A model generated the notes under the pieces. The model was not told the DNA's origin and searched no databases. It saw only the letters and a program-made list of their open reading frames with translations. Below, piece after piece: positions 22,801 through 34,944 of a stretch of 64,000 bases of DNA (position 1 is the first letter of the stretch; each line of letters begins with the position of its first letter). Origin of the DNA: Liquidambar formosana (lineage: Eukaryota; Streptophyta; Magnoliopsida; Saxifragales; Altingiaceae); contig CM077828.1 in NCBI GenBank assembly GCA_039720395.1, positions 26,330,717 to 26,394,716 on the forward strand, in the 5' to 3' direction. The translations under genes were made by a program, and so were the position numbers.

Positions 22801-25800
22801 GGAATCATGATAGTGCCACACAGCATCTATTTAACGAAAAGGTATGATTCTCTGTTTTTAGAATGCATAAACTCCTATAAGTGCCTCTTATGGAATACTT
22901 CCTAGAAATATTTTATGTTTGATTTTTTTAGGAAATGTTAAGATTCCAACTGCCTTGAAAAATAGAGGAATCAAACAACCAAACAATGGACATTTTTTTA
23001 TTTTATTTTATTTTTGGGTTAACAATCAAACATTGAACTTTACTCATGATCCACAGTGCTAGTCTTTTTTTGAGATAAAGAACAAGATTGGGCGGACATG
23101 AAGCTATCCATTTTTATTTTTATTTTTTATTTTGGGGTTTTTTTTTGGGGGGTGGGGGGGGGGGGGGGGGGGGGAATGACGTGATACGTACAATCTAAAA
23201 AACATGCAATAGAATAAAGTATGTCCAGCTTACTGGGTTCACGGAAAGGTGACGCCTATTTGGGTGTCGAATTCAAAATTAGACAATTTAAGAAATTTTA
23301 CAAAATATTGAAGGTAGAATCCATCATCTTGAATTGATAAATTCAAGAAAATGATGGTTCTCATTTAGATAATATCTATGCTTGATAGCTATTTAATGGA
23401 TTACAATTTTTTTATCATATCAAAGTTGTCGAATTGAATTTAGACACAATACGGATCAAAACATGATCCACGGACCGAACTAGAAGAGGAGTAACTTCTA
23501 GACCTCAAAAGCCCAGTTGAAATGTGGTTAAAGGACTTTCTAAGAGAAGTCCATTCATCTAGAAGCCCATTCCAGAGAAGTGAAAAGTAGTACAGGTTTA
23601 CTTTTCAAATTGCCGTCGAGGCTTCCAGTGAGCTGCAAGAAACTCTCAGCAAAATTTTTAGTAGAACGCCTAGATTGGACTATTTGGATTTACTTGAAGC
23701 ATTAGTCATACGAAATGAGTGATGACCTTACACCGTGTTAAGGGGATTAATAGTATGAGCTCTTCAAGTTTTTTGAAACTATTTTAGACATATTTCTTTA
23801 TCTGTGTCACCTTGAGCAGGGTCATGTATTTGTCATATGAAGTCCATTCAGCTCCTTGGGTATAAATTCGATCAAAAATATGTTTGGAACATACTTACAC
23901 ATGAGTCAAACTTGATGAAGAATTTTGATCAAATATTTTTTTAAATGAAAAATAACATCAAACTTCGATTTTCACATCTCACCAAACCATGTTGCATTAT
24001 ATAATTGGTTTAGAAAATGCTAAAGAGTCTAATATTGCATCAATTTTTTATTTTTATTTTTAATTATGGATAACCGGCTAGAACCCCATTGTCTATATAT
24101 ATTTATATCTACTCTGTCATTACTCAAAACAAAACTTTAAAAGTGCCATTATTCCAATAGGATGTTATCATTCAAATAGATATAGTTTTCTTTTAATTTC
24201 AATTAGCTCAATTACGGGGTCAATTGAACAACGGGGTTTGAACAAATAAGTTAAATTATATAATCACAGTTGAGTTTGATTCAGTGTAGGACAAGTGTGT
24301 TGTGATTAGTCATGAGTAAGTCCTTAGTGTATGTCATCATTGTCTAATTTAGAATGGGACACCCAAAATGGCCCTAATTCTAGGGTCCCAGTTGGTGGAT
24401 CAATTGTACCAACTGTTACCACATTTTGATTATTCTGGCTTATACTCTTTTTTGATTATCTTGGCTTATACTCTTTCAATTCAAAATGAATGGTTTAAAT
24501 CCCCTTTTTGGATATGATTCAGATTGGGTTCTTCAAACGCATTAAATTTGAATAAGCTCATATGTGATCCATTGAATGGTAGCTAAATTTATTTTATAAT
24601 TAATTGTATAAAATAATTAATTTTATTACAATTTACAAAAAAAAAAAAAAATGGAAAAGAAAAAATGAGGAAGAAGAAGAAGAAGAAAACGTAGCCTAAA
24701 CCATCTCTTAGTCAATGGTGATAATTAATTAATCCGATACATTATTGCCACACAGGAGAAAAAATAATTGTCACAAGAGGAAACAACTGAGAAACAAATT
24801 AAGACAACTTAAAAATAGGAAGTTGGGAACGAAAGTAATTCAATTTTAAAAATAAAAATTAAAAAAAAAAATCGATTAATCCATAGGTAGTATGTGTTAG
24901 GACCATATAAAAATAATATACAATCTAAGAAGGCTCAACTATGTGTTAAAGAGTTTGTCTGAAGTCTAACCCATTGAACACTAGGATTGGTTCGGTCGCC
25001 TTATAAATTGGATTGCTTGGATGATGGATGGAAAGGGAACAAATGAAGAAGGATAGGGTGAAGATAAATTAACTAGATATATAGAGGAGGAATAAAAAAA
25101 ATATGGGGATTATGGTTTCAAGAAGGCTCATAAAGGATTTGATCATTGGCTTTTGTTACATATTATTAAGTTGGATACAACCAACCAATCAAAAAAAAAA
25201 AAAAAAAAAAAAAGCAATACCAAAGTAAATGGCATATGCGTGGCAAAATAATATAGAAAGGGAGGAAAAGGTTTTTCTTTTCCCTTTTTTTCTTTAGCAA
25301 GAAAAGGAAATTATCATTTATAGGATATAATTTTAGGTTATTCCGTTAGAATCATTACCCTTTGACACTACTTCCATTTATGATTTAATTTCATCAATCT
25401 CTTTGATTAATTTTGGCAGAGCAGCTTCCATTTAAAATATTTAAATTTAAGTAATGGTACATTTGGATGAGAAATTTGTAGGAGGGATTTGGGCTAAAAA
25501 AGAATTTCAATGCCAAATTGTGGTGACAACAGTAGCAGCGAATGAGAAATCTGATCTTAGCCTAAATCTCTCTTGCAAATCCCTCATTGTCATACCCCCA
25601 CTACATTATTCCTCTACCTAAAAATTAAAATAAAATAAATAAATAAATAAAAAATAAAAAAATGGGTAGACCATCATACCTCTCTTTCTTGCTCTCTTAT
25701 CCTTTCCTCTTTTTTGTCTCTACTGCTCATTGCTAGAAATCACATTTCATTCTACTTGGTCCTGAACTCCTGATAGGCCTAAGTTCAAAAGTTACCTTCC

Positions 25801-28800
25801 TACTTATCCGCAAGTTGGACATGGGTAAATCACACAAATCCATCATATGAGTGATTTGTCCAAGTTTTAGGGAAAATAAAAATAGAGAAAGTTATGTACC
25901 CATCTTATATAGAATGCATTTTTATTTTTATTTTTTAAAAAATAGGTATATTTAACAAAAATTTTAAAAGGAATGTTGCTATTATACAATTTATTTGAAG
26001 ACCAATGCTATTTGACACATGCTATTGACCCAAAATAAAGTCCCAAATGACATGATTACACCTTTCAGACTTAAAAACACATTTGATTTTAATAAGTTAG
26101 TTTCTTATAACATATGGCATTACACCACATCATAAATAATTTTATTATGGGTCAGAATATATGGGCCAAGCTTGAAATAAAACATGGGGAAGAACATGTA
26201 TCAATCTTATATATCTTGTTTTTTTTTTTTTTTTCCCCTTTCTTTTTAAATTGGTAAATTCTACCAAATGTGAAACAAATTTTTAAAAGAAACGTTACTG
26301 TGGTAAAATTTACTAGAATATGTTATTAACAAAATTGAATGACTTCTGCAGGTTAAATCTATGTGTGAACTGAGATCCTTGACAGTGCTCAGCTGTAACA
26401 AACTATGGAATGTATTTTCATCCAATTTGGTTCAAAGCCTATGGAATCTTGAAGAACTTTACATATGCGATTGTGATTCGATTGAAGTGGTACTTGATTT
26501 TGAAGGGATAAATATTGAGGAAGGATGTGCAACTTTAGCACTCACTTGTTTAAAGAAATTGCAGTTCACTTCTCTACCCAAGTTGACTCATCTATGGAAG
26601 GAGGTCCCCCTAGGATTTCAGGGCTTTCCAAACCTATCATCGCTAGAAATTGGAGACTGTTGGAGTTTGAAAAGTATATTCACCCCTTCCATAGCCGAAA
26701 ATCTTTTGAAACTTGAAGACCTACGCGTTGAGGATTGTGCCATAGTGGAAATTGTTGGCAAAGATCAAGAAGGCGAGGCGGAAAATGAAGAGGCAACAAA
26801 AGTCATCGTGTTTCGCCAACTAAAACAACTCCATCTTGAATATCTACCAGACCTCATGAGTTTTGGTCCTAAACCTTATGCTTTCGAATTCCCCGTCTTG
26901 GAAGAGTTGTCACTCAAGGGAAGCAATATGAAGGTATTCATTCCATCAATTCTAGGCACACAAAAGCAAAGGACAATCAATGTGAGATCCCATGAAGAAG
27001 TTCACGAACAAGTACCCACATAACTTGAGATCCAAACCACTGTTACCCAATATTTATTTTTAATTTCTATGATCAAAGTCATTGAGAGCGAAATCACAAC
27101 ATTTTCAAATTTGAAATGGAATCTTGGCATGTAGCCGGGTTTTAATGAACTTGAAAATTGAAGAAAAAGATAATGAAAAACTATACGACTTTTTCTCTTG
27201 TTACAGTGTATCACCACTTTACTTTAAGGGCTGTTTGGACTTTGACAAATCTAAAAATCTATTAATTAAAAATAAACCTAATCTGTTTTAATTTCATACT
27301 ATTTGGTTAGTCATTTTTTACTATCAATCTTTTCTGTTGAAAACAATACATAAATATAATTATATTTTCAAAATTTATTTAGTTCACTATATTTTGGGAC
27401 CAGTGATATGACACATGTATCTAAAGACATTATTTCTTTCATTTGAAATTAGACTTGTTGGTTGTCGGGGTTTTCCCGTTTTGGTGCATACGCACACAAA
27501 TAGATGTCACTTAATCAACAATTGGGTTTGTTGGCAGCAAATCAAATTCCCAAGCTTGGAGGTATTAACCCTCGGGGGTGAAGACAATGTGGAAGGGATA
27601 CTCGATGGTCAACTGCTAGCCCACTCCTTATGTAAACTAAGGGAGATCCGTCTGGAAGAATGTGAGGAACTGTTGGCTGTCCCTTCAAATTGGCTGCCAG
27701 GCTTACAAAAACTAGAAGCCCTCACCATACGAGAGTGTGACTCACTAGTAGTGGTATTTGAAGTAGAAGGGCTGAATGTTGAGGAAAGATATGCGGTGCT
27801 CCTCCCCAAGCTGAAGGAATTGTATTTGAGGAGTCTTCCTAAACTAGAAAAGGTATGAACTTCACAATTTAAGTAAGCAGAGGGGATGGAGGAAAAAACT
27901 TAAACCACTCCACGAATACAATTTCTGTTATTTTTACCTACTCCATCCGTAATCAATTCACCTCTTAACACAATTCCTCTATGGCTTTGCAGCTTTTATT
28001 TCCTACCTGCCTCTTTCGTAACCTAAAATCGCTAGATGTTCAGTATTGCAACAATTTGAGAAATTTATTCTCTCCTTCCATGGCTAGAGCTCTTGTGCAC
28101 CTTGAAAGACTAAATCTAACGGATTGCAAAATGATGGAAGAAATAGTAGTGAAGGGAGAGAACGAAGAAGCAGACAGAAGGGATAAGATCGTCATCCCTC
28201 AGTTACAAAGTTTAACTCTTCATTCTCTACCAAACCTCACAAGCTTCTGCCAGAGTCCCTATGCTTTTGACTTGCCACTGCTAGAGGATGTGTGTGTCCC
28301 TTTTTGCCCTAAAATGGAGACTTTCTCTTTGGGAAGCCTGAGCACACCAAGGCTACAGCAAGTGAAAGTAGATTTTACACGAAAGGAACACTTTTGTATG
28401 GGAGACCTTAATAATACCATACAAGAGCACTTCCAAAGAAATAGAAAGGTATGTGTTGACTCTCAATAGTAAATAAACAATTATTTAATGAATGCCCTTC
28501 TCTATCTAATAACCACCTTTCTAGATTCATAATTTAAAATTGAACTTCTTTCAGCTTCTTTCCCCCCTATTTTCGTGAATTATTTTTTCCATGTTTATTT
28601 GTGAACTCATCACAAAATATATATGTTGACAGGGTTCTGGTTTCCAATCACTAATTATATCACTAGTTATTTTTTCTCATTGTTGCACCGCTGCAAATGG
28701 TAATTGGATGACATCTTTTGATTTCATTAAGCTTATTCTTATTTTATGTTGTTCAGAAATTGGAGGTCAATCAAGAAATTGAGCAAGAAGAGCATTTAGT

Positions 28801-28924
28801 TAAGGCATGGGAGGTCGAGCAAGAGATTGAGCAAGAAGAGCATTTAGATAAGGAGTTGGAGGTCAATCAAGAAATTGGCTACGAAGAGCATTTGGATGAC
28901 AATGATGATGACCATGAGAATTAA
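19884..28924 (+). CDS. Intact CC-NBS-LRR (CNL) disease resistance protein, At4g27190/RPS2-like
   Basis: Intracellular immune receptor: senses pathogen effectors and triggers defence through its nucleotide-binding switch. Exons by splice sites and homology: 19884-22841, 26352-27011, 27538-27852, 27993-28448, 28757-28924, all joined in phase 0, about 1518 aa. From the ATG at 19884: coiled-coil-type N-terminus (about 15-150), P-loop GLGGVGKTT (188-196), kinase-2 LDDVW (about 267), TSRS of RNBS-B (about 295), GLPI (about 352), VHD in place of MHD (about 477), then LRRs to the end and an acidic tail. The W in LDDVW marks it as non-TIR. A methionine at 19926 (MEFVKS), the usual family start, is an alternative; the ATG at 19884 adds a KRKR-containing leader. 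An in-frame GTG at 19836 is not a credible start. The exon 2 donor at 27012 is weak (CAA/GTACCC); otherwise exon 2 ends at TAA 27021-27023. No frame breaks. Confidence 0.9.
22842..26351 (+). other. Expanded intron 1 of the intact NLR
   Basis: It is 3.5 kb, against about 0.6 kb in the pseudogene. It runs from AAAAG/GTATGA to TTCTGCAG. It contains a G-rich run (23146-23174), a truncated inverted MITE (23250-23350), an A run at 25191-25213, and an internal duplication of the acceptor-proximal segment (25830-25960 and 26170-26350, both like 2805-2968 of the pseudogene). No gene inside. Confidence 0.75.
23250..23350 (-). mobile_element. Truncated MITE, same family as 5056-5315, inverted
   Basis: The left end (TTTGGGTGTCGAATTCAAAA) matches the right terminus of the 5056-5315 MITE in reverse complement, and the following ATCCATCATCTTGAATTG matches its interior in reverse complement. 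The other terminus is missing. Confidence 0.65.
27012..27537 (+). other. Intron 2 of the NLR (proposed)
   Basis: It lies between the proposed donor at 27012 and the acceptor TTGGCAG at 27531-27537. Near 27229 there is a MITE-like half terminus (GGGCTGTTTGGAC) with no visible partner. If the donor is not used, the protein ends at 27023 and exons 3-5 would be lost or separately spliced. Confidence 0.5.
28757..28921 (+). repeat. Three 16-residue acidic repeats at the NLR C-terminus
   Basis: Exon 5 encodes about three copies of a 48-bp/16-aa unit (LEVNQEIEQEEHLVKA; WEVEQEIEQEEHLDKE; LEVNQEIGYEEHLD) and then a DDNDDDHEN tail. The unit is strongly acidic and helix-prone. The pseudogene keeps a related, partly decayed set at 4282-4400. 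Confidence 0.85.
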
Positions 28925-29834
28925 ATACTAGATGAGACGAATATCGGGGTGAGTTTGTTGCAATTATTTACCCAAACGGTATAAACCCCTCTTCCTATGC
29001 AAAAGACTGCATCCATGACAGTTAACCCCTTTTCTAGGTAGTAAAGATATTTAGAAATATTTCATAAATGTTTATGTGCTATCAAGTAGAAAATCATTGT
29101 TGACAAGCAGATATAAGCCTAGCCAAGCATTCCCTAGATCAGTTTAAACTCCATGCTTATGGAATTTGTGCACTTGGGATAAATTCAGGCTCAATCTTGG
29201 CTCAACTCAGCTACTTGCAATTTTGATGGATTTGGGTTGATCTTGGTTGTTTTAGACGTTAAGTATATTTTTCACTGGATTGAATGAGACTCAAAGACAG
29301 ATAAATCACTTCGGTAGTAGGTCTCAAATGCCCATCTCACTGGAGCATTAGTATGCAAATTGTAGATCTAGTGTACTACTTTGCAAAGAGCCCTTTCCAT
29401 GAGCCAACTTCCAAATAAGAATAGAATGAAATGCTTTACACATGCCAGTTACAATTATAAACTAATATTAAGTAATCCCTAAATAAGAATTCATAGTAGT
29501 GTTGGTTGTAGTTATTTAAGTACTCTGATCTCTTCCATTTTCATCTTTTATCTATTGAATGGAATCAATTAAGATAGATGGCATCAAATATGCTTTGATT
29601 CTGATTAGTTCTCTCTTGTTAATATTGGACTACAGGTGATTTAATTATTCCAGCGCAGTTAAAAAGGTTATGAAGTCCAACTCATTATGTAGGAGAACTG
29701 AGAAAGTATTTGTTGCGGATGTTCCTTAAAGTTTGGACTATTAGCATTCCCCCCCACCAAAACAAAAAAAAAAAAAAAAAAAAACAAAAAAAAGGACACT
29801 ATCAGCCCTTTGTCTCTATTATCTTCTCAATTGT
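28925..29834. other. 3' flank of the intact NLR
   Basis: 28925-28990 and 29531-29745 align with the pseudogene flank (4430-4860); about 540 bp between them is absent there. An A-rich run lies at 29759-29793. No gene. Confidence 0.6.
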
Positions 29835-30010
29835 GGTTTGACTTGCCATTGCTAGAGTATGTGTTTGTTGAAAAATGCCCCCAAATGAAGGCTTTCTCTT
29901 TCGGACCCTGAGCACACCAACGCTAGAGCAAGTGCGAGTAGGTCCTATCTCAGTTGGACGGCTTTGGATGGGAGACCTCAATAATACCATACATGAGCTC
30001 ATCCGAGGAG
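29835..30010 (+). pseudogene. Orphan LRR exon relic from a third NLR copy
   Basis: It matches the 3' half of the exon 4 homologues (3600-3760 and 28270-28440): DLPLLEYVCV, then KCPQMKAFSF, then a frame break at the TCGGACCCTGAGC segment, then GDLNNTIHE. Its 3' flank (30060-30330) also matches the pseudogene flank at 3790-3900, including TTGAATTTATAAAAATAACC. It is evidence for a third duplicated copy, now mostly lost. Confidence 0.8.
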
Positions 30011-31570
30011 AGGAATTGATACCTCTTTTTTTTCCTAGAGAGGTCATGTCTTGACTCTTGATAGTAGTAAACACACAAACAATTATTTACACTAGTACAT
30101 AAAGCCTAGTGTAAGGTGTAATGGGTTGCCAATGGCACTCAAGTATAATGGCATATCCTTTCCCAATAGGGTTGTAGAGTTTTTACAGGTCTTGTTTTTT
30201 ATGGCATGCATGTGTGTTATCTTATTCTTTGAAAAAAAAAAAAAAAGTTGTCATGATTCTCTATTTATTGAATTTATAAAAATAACCCCTTACCCAAAAA
30301 AAATCAAGCCCAATCATTTCTACGATTTTCGTTTCTGCATGCAATGGTGTAAAAAAAAAATTCACTCTGTACCAAAAAAACAAGCTTTTATTATTAAAAA
30401 AAAAAAAATTATTGAAAGCAACTGTTGTATGGTCTAATGTTCTCTCTGTTCTCGTGGGTTATGGCTTGCTCTCTCTGTCTCTCTCTCTTCCCTCCCATCC
30501 ACGCCCAATTGGCTCCTCCCCATTCTGAAAAGTGCTTTATCTTCACCCTCACTTTCATCTTCCACTCCTTTCTTCGCCCTAACTTCAATTCCCTTTGTAC
30601 CTTTTCAGTCTCTCTCTCCAACCCACTGATGTTTTTCTCCCCTGTTTTTGCTTTTTGCCTTTTGTTTTCGATGCACTAAATTGATCGGATAAGCCACAAG
30701 GTCAGTTATTATGCATTCAAATCAGGTTCTACGATCATGTTTGCTGCACTTAAACCCATGGTTCTAGTATCAAATCGATAGTTCCATTGATTCTCGTGAT
30801 TTTTGCTGCACTTAAACCCATGGTCTTCACCCCTCAAGCTCACACAGGACGAACAGTTCTAATGGCGGCAATTTTTTTTCTCTCAGAAGATTGGTGGATT
30901 TGATTATACATAACCCACCATCTCTTCTTCGGATATCTTTCCATCCAGCATACAACCAGCCTTTATGTTTCCCTGTCCAAGTCACCAACTCCATGATCTG
31001 CGGCCCGCACAGATCATGGGAGGGTTAGGGGGCGTCTGGGTTCTCCTCCCCTGTTCCCATCAGCATCTAGATTACTTCTATGCATTATTATTTATTGGAC
31101 ATACAAGTTGAATAACCACTAAAAAGAATAATATATTTTGCATAGAAAACTCGCAGTCTAAGGAAAGAAAACGTGCTTTGGACTTCTGTGACATGGGACA
31201 AAAATTCAACGTCGCCTTGCTCGATGGCATTATCTTCGCGTGAAGGAAATTTATTTATTTATTTATTTATTTTTCCTGGATAAGTATGGAGTCTCAATTA
31301 TACAATGTGGTTAGACAATCTGATGGAATAGTTGGGTGATTCAAAAATGGGGCTAGCCGATTCTTCAGACGGCTTTGATTATCGGATACTACCTCAGCAT
31401 TTCTATACTAACTATTCGGCATTTTTTTTTTTTTTTTTTTGGCCACTAATGTCAAGATAGGGTACACTTTTTCTTTTTCTTTGTTCAACCACATCAACCA
31501 AAGAAAAATAAAAAAATAAAGAAAGAAAGAGGAGTTGAGTACCCAACTTCCATATAACTTTAAATCAGGA
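30011..31570. other. Intergenic DNA before the glycosyltransferase gene
   Basis: 30340-30410 holds A runs and 30470-30500 a CT-rich stretch. A 22-bp direct repeat beginning TTGCTGCACTTAAACCCATG occurs at 30741 and 30803, 62 bp apart. An (ATTT)n run lies at 31248-31273. A long T run sits at 31422-31441. Open frames here are low-complexity and not supported as genes. Confidence 0.5.
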
Positions 31571-31572
31571 AC

Positions 31573-31579
31573 TATAAAT
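31573..31579 (+). promoter_or_regulatory. TATA box of the glycosyltransferase gene
   Basis: TATAAATA begins at about 31573, 53 bp upstream of the ATG at 31626, giving a short leader. Confidence 0.6.
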
Positions 31580-31625
31580 AAATCTCCTTCCACTGAGAAA
31601 ACGTTGAAATTGGGGTTTAAAAAAA

Positions 31626-33575
31626 ATGGAGAAGCAAAGGGGTCATGTGATAGTGCTCACATATCCTGCCCAGGGCCATATAAACCCACTGCTCCAGTTT
31701 GCTAAACGCTTGGCCTCCAAAGGACTCAAGGCCACTCTGGCCACCACTCCTTACACAATCAACTCCATTGATGTAGACACTGTAGGCATCGAGCCCATCT
31801 CCGATGGCTTTGATGAAGGTGGCTTCAAGCAAGCCCCTAGCACAGGAGCCTACTTGGAGTCATTTAAAACAGTTGGTTCAAGAACTCTAGCTGAGCTCAT
31901 ACTGAAGTTCCATGACTCAGCCTTACCTGTCAACTGTGTTGTATATGACTCGTTGCTTCCATGGGCTCTTGACGTGGCTAGACAGTTTGGAATTTATGCA
32001 GCTGCATTCTTAACTAACTCGGCTTCCGTCTGCTCCATGTACTGGCACATCCAACATGGTCTCCTGACTTTGCCTTTGAGGCCAGAAACCATGCCAGTGT
32101 CGATGCCTGGCCTTCCTCCACTTGGCTTTTCTGACTTGCCGAGTTTTCTTGCTCATCCCGCACGTTACTCTGCTTATCTGACAATGATCATGGAACAATT
32201 TTCCAGTTTTGAGCAGAACGATTGGGTGTTTGCAAACACGTTTGAAGAGTTGGAAAGTGAGGTAACCGTCTTATTTCTTCTATGCTTATTGCTTTCATTG
32301 TTTAGTGACTAAATTTCCGGGCTAATGGTGGCACTCTTTTAAATATGGAGAGTGGAGATTTAATTAAAACTTTAAATATAATCACAAAACTAGAAAAAAG
32401 ATGACATAGTGATAAAGATTCGATAATTTGCTTTGGGAATAATTCAGTGTTGAGGAACTAATTTTGAAGGGGGAAAAGCAATTAGGTTGAGAATAAGAAG
32501 AATAGGAGGAGGAGGAATATGTTGTCATTCTGATATTTTTTTGGTAGGTAATTGTCTTTTCAGTTGTCATTCTGATACCATTACAGATTACTACAAAATT
32601 TCACAAACTACTTTGGAAATTTTGCAAAATAAACAGGACACTTCTGGATAATATATGCATTATTTTAATTATATATTATATGTTTACAGGAAAGGTAGAA
32701 ATTTTAGAGAATTTTTTTCAGGAATGCAGTTAGGATTATTTCTTTATCAAATTATACATTTTATGTGATATGTTAATGCTTAGTAATGTTTACATATGTA
32801 ACTACTCCATTTTGTTTATTTGTCTGACTCTAAAAAGCTAGCAAAGGCCATGTCGGGAGTTTGGCCATTGGTGATGATTGGTCCCATGGTGCCATCAGCC
32901 TACCTAGACCAACAAATTGAGGGAGATACAGATTATGGAGCCAATCTTTGGAAGCCAACTAGTGACCAGTGCTTGAGATGGCTAGAGACAAAACCACCCA
33001 ATTCTGTGATTTATGTGTCGTTTGGAAGCATGGCAGATGTTGCAGCTAAACAGGTTGAAGAAATTGCATGGGGCTTGAAATCCAGCAACAAGAATTTCCT
33101 ATGGGTTATGAAGGAGTCTGAAAATAACAAGTTGCCCGTTGAGTTCCAAAACTCAATAGATGAAATGGGGTTAATAGTCACATGGTGTAACCAACTAGAG
33201 GTGTTAGCTCATCAGGCTGTGGGTTGCTTCATTACTCATTGTGGATGGAACTCAACACTAGAGGGGTTGAGCCTTGGCGTGCCGATGGTTGGAGTGCCAC
33301 AGTGGAGTGATCAGCCTACTAATGCCAAGTTTGTAGAGGAGTTGTGGAGGGTGGGAGTGAGAGCTAAGAGGGATGAAGAAGGAATTGTGACAAGAGAAGA
33401 ACTAAAGATGTGTATAAGAGAAGTTATGGTTGGTGAAAAAAGTGGAGAAATCAAGGGGAATGCCTATAAATGGAGAGAGTTTACTAAGAGAGCTGTTAGT
33501 AGAGGTGGGAGCTCAGATAAGAACATTGATGAATTTGTGGAAGAGTTGTTAAAGGGAAAGAGGAAACAGGCTTGA
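31626..33575 (+). CDS. UDP-glycosyltransferase, UGT74-like (family 1)
   Basis: Cytosolic enzyme transferring a sugar, probably glucose, from UDP-sugar to a small acceptor such as a hormone or phenolic. Exon 1 is 31626-32261 and exon 2 is 32838-33575; both join in phase 0, giving 457 aa, the usual size. The catalytic histidine is H18 in YPAQGHINP and the partner aspartate D108 in VVYDS. The 44-residue PSPG box (33183-33314) runs from WCNQ through HCGWNST to PQWSDQ; the final Gln favours UDP-glucose. The PMVPSAYLDQQI and SDQPTNAKFVEELW blocks point to the UGT74 family. The exon 2 acceptor is chosen at AAAAAG/CTA (32837) because it keeps phase 0 and restores the LAKAMSG block; the nearby CTAG acceptor would shift frame. 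AATAAA lies at 33628-33633. The acceptor substrate cannot be predicted. Single intact copy. Confidence 0.93.
32262..32837 (+). other. Intron of the glycosyltransferase gene
   Basis: It is 576 bp, GAG/GTAACC to AAAAAG, AT-rich, with no other feature seen. Confidence 0.8.
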
Positions 33576-33627
33576 TTGTTCACTCAATTTGTTGAATCAA
33601 ATGTACTTAATTGGCTGGTCCTATATT

Positions 33628-33633
33628 AATAAA
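33628..33633 (+). terminator. Poly(A) signal of the glycosyltransferase gene
   Basis: AATAAA lies 53 bp after the stop codon. Confidence 0.5.
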
Positions 33634-33639
33634 CTTCGG

Positions 33640-34944
33640 GAATGCGACTCTAGAAATTAAACTAGTTTTGGCAGAGCACATACCCTTTTCATGGATACCC
33701 AATTTTCTCAGCACATGAACTGAGAACAGTTGCAACTTAGATATATCTACTATATCACAAATAACATGACCATAGAATTAAATAAAAAATTTAATAGGTT
33801 GAACTCATATAAATAATGACAAGATTTCACTTCAGTGGCTGAAGTTTTAAATCTGGACAATTTAAATTTGGCATGGAAGTTCTGGGAAACTGAAGCAAGA
33901 AGTCTAAAAAAAGTCATATAACATTACAAACACATGATACTTCTTGGTAATTGAAACCAATATAAGATATCAATATGACTTGGAAATTACAAACATATAT
34001 TCTGTTAAAAGCATAAAGGAGTCATTCTTAAAAGAGGGACTGCCATGCCTTTTTATTGTGTGGCTGATTATGGATATGTGCTCTCATACAGGCTGAGTTC
34101 CTGACCACCAGCAATTATTAAAATGTTCACATCTTACAAGTATTGCTGTCATTACATACTTCACCCTGTAAGAAGTACATAGAGGCAAACACATGTCAGC
34201 ACCAAAAAACTTCTCCTATGTAAACATTAAAAATTTCTGAATGAGAACTATGTGGAAGCGGAACTGCTTCAGCAAGGATGGTAATGATTACAAGAATTGT
34301 ACTGACAGGGGGATATGCAGTAGAATTAAGTAAAGTTTAGCTTATATATTTAATTTCTCTTACATAAGAGAACAGCCAAAGTGAAATCAGGCATCCTTTA
34401 AAGATGGCAAACACACAGTTATCATTTGGAAGGAAGACCAAATCTTGTAACTAAATCAGCGTTTCTTCAACACTATCGTAACCAACCGTAAACTTCTTTA
34501 AATTTGACCTTATGCTTCAAACAGTACAGCGTAATAATTCTTGGATCTGAAGATGACCGTATCAATATCTCCGTATCTTACATTTCTTGATATGAAAAGG
34601 TTTTCATAACAAGTTTGCCGTACCTTATGGCTCAAAAGTCAGCTTCTTTAGTGAATGGTTTTAATATATGTTGTTGTGTATGCATGGATCTTTTTCTAAG
34701 ATCCTTTCCTCATTATACTGTATAATTTGCAAAACCCAGTGAAATGAACTGTTGGAACCCACTCGTCCAAACTCTTCTTGTACACCCAAAATCAGTTTAC
34801 GAAAGTATTTTGAGACGTTACACATCACAATACTAAATAACAGGGTGAACAGAATTTCATTTAAATAATATACCACGAATGCTACTAGTTGACAAAATCT
34901 ATGCAGGTACCAAAGAAACTTTTTTATTTTGATTTGTAAAATAA
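33640..34944. other. Convergent intergenic/3' UTR region
   Basis: It lies between the UGT stop (33575, +) and the DCC-gene stop (34945, -) and likely includes both 3' untranslated regions. A 71-codon minus-strand frame at 34661-34876 has no recognisable features. Confidence 0.55.

Noticed and set aside
30409..30679. Overlapping frames on both strands near a CT-rich tract
   Set aside because: Low-complexity composition rather than protein signal.
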